Positions 56,061-64,000 of a DNA stretch of 64,000 nt are shown here, piece by piece. Where the stretch lies: contig CM069590.1 of assembly GCA_035771175.1 (NCBI GenBank), forward strand, positions 33,122,821-33,186,820. The letters run 5' to 3'. The notes below the pieces were generated by a model. The model had not been told where the DNA came from. It did no database searches and saw nothing but the letters and a program-made list of their open reading frames with translations. Numbering within the stretch: the first letter of the stretch is position 1; every line of letters begins with the position of its first letter. The translations under genes and the position numbers were made by a program. The DNA is from Paratinospora sagittata. Lineage: Eukaryota > Streptophyta > Magnoliopsida > Ranunculales > Menispermaceae.

Positions 56061-56550
56061 CAGATACTAAAGTCGGCTCAGAACAAGAAAAAGTTATTAT
56101 GATAATCGGCATAGGTCGTTAGAGTTTGCCAAAGGAGACTTAGTTTTGCTTAAAGTCTCGCCACAGAAAGGTCAGATGAGGTTCGGCGTCAAAGGGAAAC
56201 CTTTCCCTAGATTTATTGGACTAGTAGCTTACCGGTTGGCTCTACCTTCTCAGCTCGAGGGTGTTCATGATGTATTCTATGTATCGATGCTGAGGAAGTA
56301 CAATCATGATCCGTTGAAGAAGTCTTATCCTGATCCAACTCATGTGCTTGATGTGAGTCATCTGCAAATTGGGGAGGATACAACTCATGAGGAGTTGCTG
56401 ATTCAGATTGTGGCTCGTCGGGTCCAGAAACTGAGGAATAAAGAGATCCCACTTGTGCGAGTCAAATGACAATTCCACGATAACGAAGAGCACACCTGGG
56501 AGCGCGAGGACCAAATGAGGGAGCAGTTCCCCGATCTTTTTGCCGACTGA
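56061..56550 (+). pseudogene. Post-integrase C-terminal region of element C
   Basis: After a frameshift near 56090 the text reads SLEFAKGDLVLLKVSPQKGQ, FGVKGKPFPRFIGL, then directly VAYRLALPSQLEGVHDVFYV; about 10 codons (the FEILERVGE segment) are deleted between. It ends RRVQKLRNKEIPLVRVK, TGA for Trp (56467-56469), then WEREDQMREQFPDLFAD and the true stop at 56548-56550. The homologous tail in Tekay/Del chromoviruses contains a chromodomain-like fold that guides insertion into heterochromatin. Confidence 0.88.
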
Positions 56551-56589
56551 GGTTAATTCTCTTGATTTCATTTTGAGGACAAAATTCCT

Positions 56590-56605
56590 TAAGTTTGGGA
56601 GAATT
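56590..56605 (+). promoter_or_regulatory. Polypurine tract of element C
   Basis: TAAGTTTGGGAGAAT immediately precedes the LTR start TGTAATGCCC. Confidence 0.85.
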
Positions 56606-58471
56606 GTAATGCCCTGTACCCCAGGCTGACATCATCTTGGCATGTAGGATACTGAAATATATGTATTTATATGTGTATGACTCTTAGAAACCTCACATAT
56701 TTTGCTGGTTCAGAATTCCCTAGGCTTAGAAGTCAAATGGACCCGATTCGGTAAGGTTCCAGTTGCCTGTACCTTAGGAATTAAAAAGGCCAAATTGACT
56801 ATAACCTTAAGATACGTTCCACAGATAGCGATGCAGACCTCACGGTTACTTCCGAAACATGTTTTACCTAAAACAAATCATATAAGGTATGTCTTTTTGT
56901 GATTTCGAAATGGCCGAGAGCGGAACATCGAAAATTTTAAATATACATATATATGGAGAAAAGAAATTTTTGTCACCGATTACATCATTGGCCTCATCTC
57001 CTAGATTCGTGGTATGATTAAGCTAAAATTTTGGCAGATTATTCTTCTCTGATAGATCTTCATTATTGTCGATGGAGATCTTGATCGGAGTTGTTTACTG
57101 TGAGGTATAAGATTCCAAACACTACTACTCAGATTTACTGATTTTCTTGCGCAGTTTTGATCAAACGGTTGGATTCGCATGCCCACTGTTGGATTGAGGT
57201 GCACTTTTATCAGAAGGTTGGTAATTGACTCATAAAAGTTTTGAACGGTTAAGATGTTAAATTGGTGAGTCATTTGCAAGAAATTGATTATCTAAGTGTA
57301 AGTAATTGCAGTAGGAAAACTGTTTTTTTATTTATTTAAGTTTGTTTTACTTAAGTGTGGGCCCAACTTGTATTTTGGCTTTTATAAAACCACTTTAACG
57401 GCTCATTTGCTCATTTTTTGGTTTGAAAGGAAGGAAAAGAGGTAGAGAAGAGGAGAGAAGAAGAAAGCTAGGGTTTGGTGTGCTCTTGCTTGATTTTCTC
57501 CTAAGGTATGCATGATTCACATTCTTTCTTCCTAAAATCTCTTTGGTTTATGCATATGAGCTCCATTTTGATCTATGGAATGCCATGAGCCAAGGTTTGA
57601 AAGTGTTCCAAACCTGGGTTTTGCTTGCATGAACTCTTTTGAGCTTGTTAATGGTAGGAATGACTTTCCTAGACCTAGATCTACATCCATAGAGTGTTTT
57701 CCACACTCAAATCTCGGATTTGATGGGGTGGTGGAAGAACACTTTTCTGAGTTAGACCTTGCATGTTAGATATGTGATTTTAGGTGTTGTTGGGAACCCA
57801 TAGATGGTGAAACCCCCAATTTCTAACAAGAAATTGGTGGGGTTGTTTGTATTTGACCTAGAACTAGAATATGGACTTAGGGTTTTCCAATTGATATGCA
57901 TGTCAACTATGTTGATTCAATGGTTCATTTTAGATTAATGATGGTGTAATTTACTGATTTTGCATGTTGAAAACCCTATGTGTGGTGTAAATTTGGCTAA
58001 GGCCATGATTTGGGACTTTGCCCAAATTTAGGGCTTTTGGCCTAGACTAAGTCAATTAATTAAATTGACATGAAATTAATCAAAATAACCCAATTTGTGA
58101 TAAAATGCATTGTATTAATGAAGGTTGGATCATGGTATCAACCTTAGGCATTCTCTTGGGTTGAAGGTGATCTAATTTGGATATTATGGTTTGATTGAGC
58201 TTTATGGTTAGCTCATTAGTAAAGCCATGTTAGAATCTAATGTTGGCTAGTAAATTGGGGCTTAATCATGGCTATTATCATGTTATTGGACTGATTTTGA
58301 TGAATTAATGAACCTATGATTGTGCAGGGTTTGTTGTTGATCCAATTGTCCCCAATTGTGCCAATTGAAGGTTGAAGTGCTTAATTTGGTTGGATTTGGG
58401 ATTGACTAGTCTAGCCAATCAATAGTGAGTGTTTCTTTACATTTGGTTTCTATATGTGGCATTGTGTATTA

Positions 58472-61400
58472 TGTTGGTACACCCAAGAGGGGGGTGAATT
58501 GGGTGTGATGGTCAATTTTAAACTTTTCCAATGACTTAGTGATATACATTGGTACATTGGAACTAAATGCACATACTAACCGTAAAGTAAAATGCATAAC
58601 TTAAAACACACTAGAATTTATAGTGGTTCGGCTAAGCCTACATTCACTACCTAATCTCCTGATTAGGATTTTCTCAATCCACTAACTGATTCTCTTACAG
58701 GTGAGAACCAAACCGTTATACATGCCCTTTTACAGGTTCAAGGTTAACATATCCTTTTGCAGGCTAAGGATGAACCTGTAGGACACCCAAGAGGGGGGTG
58801 AATTGGGTGTTTCGGCCAATTAAAATAATTATTAACTTATATTGCGTGTTCCTTAAATTATTTGATACATTTTATCAAATAGATCATATACAACAGTGAA
58901 ATGCAGGAAATAAATGTAAAGAGACAAGCATTTTTATGTGGTTCAAAAATCCATTTCCTACCTCCACGCCTAGAAAAACCTTCTCTAGGATTTCACTATC
59001 TCGTATTCACTTCACGGGTGTGAATCAAACCGTTACAAAACCTTTTTACAAGTTCAAGGCAAACCTATCATTTTACATACTCAAGAAGAACCTACAACAT
59101 CCTTTTGCGGGATAGGGATGAACCGAACTTTGATTCCAATCTTGGAATCTCAAGTGAACCACAATCACTTGACTTGATTTGTTCAATGCTAGAAACAAAT
59201 CAAGGATAGTAACTAAGAAATGATTATCTTGTTCTAAACACTTAGAACAAGTACAATGAAGCACAAAGATATAAATAACCTCAAAAACAATAAGGATCAA
59301 GAGCGATTGTTCCTTACCGAACAAACCGCGAAATACTTACAGAGCACAATGGTTTCTTCCAGACTAAACAGCCACGAGTTTGAAAGTAATGCACAACTGA
59401 AAATAGTATGAAAAAAAATATCCTCGATTCGATCCAAAAACAAGTTATGTAATGAAGCTCGTGATTGTGATCGACTTTAACAAAAAGTGTATGATCAAAA
59501 CCTCAATAGAAAATAATAAAGTGAATAGGTGGTTCTCCAATGGTGGCGGCTGCCTTCTTTTTGGCTCAGTTGCAAAGAAAGATATTGGAGAATGATAATA
59601 AAAGTTCTTGATGAAGAAACAAGAGTTAATGATTGTTTTTATAGCAAAACATGTTTCATAACCCTAAACCTATTATGAGTGGCTAGGATTAGAAGTTTTA
59701 ATCTTGCATTAGTGAAATCAATGGCTCGCAATGGTTGCTCAAGTTTAAAACTTGAAAATGAGCAAATATAGAAAAAACATGCTGGAATGCGTTTCAGGAC
59801 ACCCGAGATAAAACAACATATTTCCATACTCTGGCTGAAACACGTTTCAGTGAGCCCGACGCAAAAACACATTAAAACGAGTTTTGAACAGCTGGAACGT
59901 GTTTCATTCAACTGAAACACGTTTCACCAGACCCAAGAGTTATGCACACTCTTTGCCTTGTACCTGAAACGTGTTTCTCCTTGCTGGAGTGCGTTCCAGC
60001 TTGTCCGAGGCAACTGAGACCTGTTTTTGCTATCGGAGTGCGTTCAACAAAGTAGGAATGCATTCCACGAGTTCGTGCGAAACATATACATGTCAATAAT
60101 ACCATTCTTGAACATGTTTAAGTTCTGTGATCGATAAAACGATGAAAACTATTCGGAACGCGATCAACTAGATTCAGAATGAAAATATCATGGAGTGAGT
60201 TCTTTGAAAATAAGCATACATGCGAGATTCATTTTCAAAGACATGCAATATGATCATTTTAAGATAAATATAATGAGAAAACATTTATGATCATGATTGA
60301 AAGAATAAATAACCGAAAAGTCATTAATTCAAGAAATCGAAAAACCAAATACGAAAAGTCTCAAGAAAAATCGATCAAACATGAGTGGCTGATCAAATAA
60401 GGAAGAAACCTACAACCTAAGAAAATCTAAAGCAACTACAAAATGAAATATTCTTACAGTCCATTTGCTTTGATCTCTGGTTGACTTCAGTTTGACTTAA
60501 ACTTGTCTTCTGTTGACTTCAGCTTGACCATCCTTGATCTTAAACTTTAGTTTTGCCTTCCACTAAGTGGTCATTTGCTTGAGTCATTATTGGCCTTAAT
60601 CTTGATCTTTGGTGTTGAAATATACTCAATACAACCATTAACACCATAGTTATATTGTTTGTTAGCATTAAAACACTTAGGAGAATTCTAAGTGAAAAAC
60701 TACTTAGGCCAACAGAAGCGCATTTCCTTTTTTTGGTTTACGCCATAAGGAAGAACTGTTTCTCTTTTATAGGTTCAGAGATAACCTATCATTTTACAGG
60801 TTAAGGACGAACCTATCCTTTTATGGGATGAGGATGAACCGGTTTCCTATTTACAGGTGAGGATGAACCTTAACATGATTTCACCTTGAAATCATCAAGT
60901 TAACTACATTCACTTGTCCTGGTTGTTTCAATATAGAAACACACCAGCATTATAACACAATAATAATGTTTGTTCTAACTGAGTAGAACACTTTACAATT
61001 AAGTTCATGTGCATAGCATTACAGAGATATATATATTTGAATACGTAATGCTAGGAGACATACACTTCTAGTCTTTTCCCTTTCAATGTTCGGTATTGCT
61101 CAAGTGCAGTTTAGAAAAACGTGAATGATATGCAAATCAATTAAGTGCTTCTTCGAAAACATTATGATACCATTGAAACATTGAAGTTGAAAATGCAGGA
61201 CCAGTGTAAATCATAGACACAGATAATTTTTAAAATAAATATAGTATATAAGCATGAAAACTTCTGGTTTAGTATTCAATAGTTAACACAACTACTGATA
61301 TAGTTCAATACAGTACTTAAGATATGAAATCAAGTACAACTATATCTCTCATGAACTATTTCTCAAATTCTTTCATCAGCATGATTGAGGTTAAATATAA

Positions 61401-63140
61401 ATCCAAACTGAGAATTTGAGTAGAAACCAGTTCAAAATAGATTTTCAAAGATAAAATATAATTGAAGTTCTGTTGACTAAGCAAAGTATCAGTGAAAAAT
61501 ACTTTGAAAACTTAGTACATTTAAAAAACATTTTGAAAGATTAAACATCGACTAACATTCAAAAAAAAATTGGCACAATAAAAATTATCAGCAAGTTGTT
61601 TGATTCAAAGTGTTGGTATGTATAGACCCAATAGATAATAACCGTTAGACATTTGAAATTCAAATACAATGTGAACGTTTACACACAACGACTAGAATGT
61701 TATATGAAAATGACAACTGTAATTTTCACTAACATTCTGGTTCTTTTCAGATTACATGAAAAATGAATGTTTTAAAAAAACTTAATTCATGTATCAGAGA
61801 AGATCTCTGATAAATTTAAAAAGGACTCTGTGGAAAGATTTGATCTAAAAAAGTAGACTAATATAGTGTACTTGTTAGAACAGTGACGGTTGTTGAATTA
61901 GCATCCTGATTTCGTAATCAGTGTCTTGACGCATAATATCAACTTGGTCGTTTTGTTCCTTGAGGGCGCTCATTATGTATAAGCATCTTACTGAACAATA
62001 AAGTGATGGCGCTACTAACTCGTAAGCGTCCTGACTTTCTTTGCGATATAAGTGACTTAACCTTGAGGGCACTAATGCACAGTTAGCATCCTGCTTTATT
62101 TTAAAAAAATTAAGTGCATGAGGGCGCTACTTTTCCGAGTAAGAGTCTTACCTTTTAAAACATAAAACACAACACGAGGGCGCTACAACTATGTAAGCGT
62201 CCTACCATATTTAAAGACATTTGAAGAACAATACTAAGTATGTTGAAGGACAATCAACGTCCTGAAAGTTATTAAGTTGATTCTCGAAGGTGAGGGCGCT
62301 CCTATCCAGGTAGCATCTTGATAGTTTATTCAACGTATAACTATCAACATCCTCAAAGATAAATTCTTTGAAGAACTTAGAAATCTTTCAGTAAGCTGAT
62401 GCTGAGGTAGCGTCCAGACAACTTCAGAGGTTGACTAAAGGGAGGCCGCTACTTACAAGTAAGCGTCCTAATGAATCAACCTTGAATGTTATCAGCGGCG
62501 TCCTGAATTAACAAGTTCAGGAGAGCGCTGCTGAGTCATTAGCGTCCTGAAAGACTCTTGAAAAATAGTTTTGACTCACAATTAAAAATACGATGAATGC
62601 GAATAAAAACTCGGTAAATTTCAAATTAAACATAGAAAATTAAATCATTTGAAATACCGTAAAGCGTATGATTAAAACATGCAAATATGCAAGTCATTTG
62701 TGCACGGTTTTGAAAAACGTTTGAGCAATATCGATTAGAGAAAGATATACCTTCAATACTGTGTAATTCTCATGTTTCTCATAATCTCTAAATTCAACTC
62801 TTTATTACGAGATCTTCGATGTGAACTTCGCGTTAGAGTTGAAAGACTTGAACGTTGATCGAAAGATGTAGTCTTGAAGCTTGATCGAATCGTTTGTGAG
62901 ATGTGATCTTGAAATCATGATGTGATCTTTGAGGTCCTTTGATTGAAACGATCTTGAACATTTGGTATGACCTTGAGTTCCTTGATTGAATCATTCTTTG
63001 ACTTTTTACTTTCTTGAGGTGTTTAGATAGGTTCTTGAATAAAGCTCGTTAGCACCGAAAGAGATTTTGTTTGATCATCAAAATATACTTCATCAAGTAT
63101 ACTTAGGGACGTGCTAAGTAATGAACCGTTTAGGTTAACA
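58472..63140 (-). mobile_element. Solo LTR O, same family as the Sirevirus D LTR, split by G
   Basis: The plus strand runs from TGTTGGTACACCC to TAGGTTAACA, flanked by exact TATTA repeats (58467-58471 and 63141-63145) in the C 3' LTR. Without G it is about 2.7 kb, equal to the D 5' LTR. It has hairpins at 58690-58707 and 60715-60865, and the CpG palindrome array at 61961-62555. Confidence 0.93.
58777..60714 (-). mobile_element. Solo LTR G, same family as the Sirevirus F LTR, inside O
   Basis: The plus strand runs from TGTAGGACACCC to TAGGCCAACA (1938 bp), flanked by GAACC and GAAGC (4 of 5 match). It shares with F (reversed) the GTTGACTTCAG / GTCTTCTGTTGACTT text and repeated palindromes such as TGAAACACGTTTCA (near 59920). 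Two hairpins of the TTCA/TGAA and CCTT/AAGG type lie near 59010-59060. Confidence 0.88.
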
Positions 63141-64000
63141 TATTATGCATGTTTTTAATGATTCATGAAAATGGATTTGAGCATAGTCTAGTTGGGTTAG
63201 CAATTGGGTGCATTTCCTAGTATCAAATTCTAGGGAATTCCATTGTGCTAGGTGGTGATCCCTAGTTGTGAACCTTGCAGAGGGTTTTATGGCTTGTATA
63301 GATAGGATCGCCTAGGCATGGTACTTGTCTTGGTGGGCTGATCCTATGGGCTACACAACCCCAGGAATCCTAATAGAGTACGAATAGGGAAGTTCAATCG
63401 GGCGGTGGATGTTGCGAACTCAGGCCCTTGTATTGTTTATTACTTAGGAGGTGTCTAGGATTGCATATGACATGTTTGGAAAATGAAATGCATTGTCTTG
63501 AATATTGACATGATGCATTATGTGTAACATGTATATATTCTTGTATATCGCCATGTTATTTAAATTGCTTTGATGAACTTTCGCCATGTTTTATCTAAAT
63601 GCATGTATATTGCCACTTGTAGAAAATATTTACTGAGCTTGTTGTAGCTCACTCCTCATTCTTATCATTTAAGGTTTTGATAGGAAGGGGAAAGAGAAGG
63701 CCTAGCTGCGTAGAGCTTCCTGAGTTTTGGTGATTTAGGTGTTTAGTACATTCTTGTATTTTGGTATTATGTACTTAATAACATCTAATGTATATACTTA
63801 ACACATACATGAGATGTATTTATGGTTAGGTATGGTTTTGTATATTTTGGACTTTAAGGAATTTTATAATTGGCATTTTGGAAGATGTATTATTAATGTT
63901 GTTTAATTATGTCTATGTTTTGATGGTAGATGTGGAATTATGTGTTCATTAGGTTGTTAGATGAGGCTGACGGAATACCGGGTGTATCAAGGAAGGATTT

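Larger units (their letters stand above)
51691..64000 (+). mobile_element. Gypsy element C (Tekay/Del-like), nearly full internal region, 5' LTR lost
   Basis: Plus-strand order: 47-bp LTR remnant, primer site, gag, protease, RT, RNase H, integrase with C-terminal tail, polypurine tract, 3' LTR running past the window end. The internal region is 4868 bp, normal for the family. It carries more than a dozen stops and at least two frameshifts. The 3' LTR is split by solo LTR O. It is more diverged from A and B than they are from each other in the LTR (about 2.8 kb against 2.25 kb). Confidence 0.93.
56606..64000 (+). repeat. 3' LTR of element C, split by solo LTR O, continues beyond the window
   Basis: It starts TGTAATGCCCTGTACC. 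The last bases (GGCTGACGGAATACCGGGTG) match the segment 40-100 bases before the end of the LTR L. Without O the visible length is about 2720 bp, in line with L (2854 bp). No coding sequence; frames such as 57575-57769 are chance. Confidence 0.92.

Noticed and set aside
56213..56452. An open antisense frame of 79-81 codons over the post-integrase region, found also at 13448-13690 and 32326-32571 with similar residues (SKSATPHKSYPPQLADDSHQ type).
   Set aside because: It lies opposite the conserved gypsy C-terminal coding sequence in all three copies. Its similarity follows from conservation of the sense protein.

Overview
The window looks like heterochromatin, probably pericentromeric, of a flowering plant. 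It is AT-rich and I see no host gene, rRNA or tRNA gene. The first 12.2 kb is a tandem satellite; almost all the rest is LTR retrotransposons nested in one another. The plant assignment rests on Tekay/Del-type Ty3/gypsy (chromovirus) polyproteins, Sirevirus-type Ty1/copia gag and polypurine-tract signatures, and initiator-Met-type primer binding sites. I cannot name the species. No coding region is intact; gag, protease, RT, RNase H and integrase survive as fragments broken by stops and frameshifts.

Layout: (1) 1-12207, 14 units of about 865 bp plus a partial unit, with dimer and trimer higher-order duplications. (2) 12208-20386, gypsy element A (minus), fused to the satellite through a broken 3' LTR and sitting in repeat H1. 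(3) 20387-23332, pieces of a Tat/Athila-like non-coding element (H1), then the 3' end of a chromovirus (I, to 24064). (4) 24065-29923, Sirevirus F (plus), whose 5' LTR holds a solo LTR (J); F is cut by gypsy B. (5) 29924-33959 and 48098-48246, gypsy B (minus), split by Sirevirus D (33960-48092) and by a small insert K. (6) D lacks gag and pol but keeps both LTRs, a primer site, a multiple polypurine-tract region and a 193-codon reading frame interrupted by two insertions; it also hosts solo LTRs L, M, N and E. (7) 48247-51690, H2, a minus-strand relative of H1. (8) 51691-64000, gypsy C (plus), with a long 3' LTR that runs past the window and holds solo LTR O, which in turn holds solo LTR G.

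Nesting is supported by target-site duplications read directly: exact 5-bp repeats flank J (CCTTC), K (GTGCT), D (ACATC), L (TTTTA), M (GAGAT) and O (TATTA); 4-of-5 matches flank N, E and G. Many premature stops look like cytosine-deamination products (CAG to TAG, CGA to TGA, TGG to TGA or TAG), as expected for methylated, silenced repeats.

The most unusual signals are: arrays of about 30-bp hairpins in the Sirevirus LTRs whose stems co-vary around a constant loop; a second LTR array of CpG-rich palindromes; the gag/pol-less Sirevirus D with its own small reading frame; and a 204-bp LTR (M) with intact ends and target duplication. Coordinates of LTR edges are by-eye calls, mostly good to a few bases.
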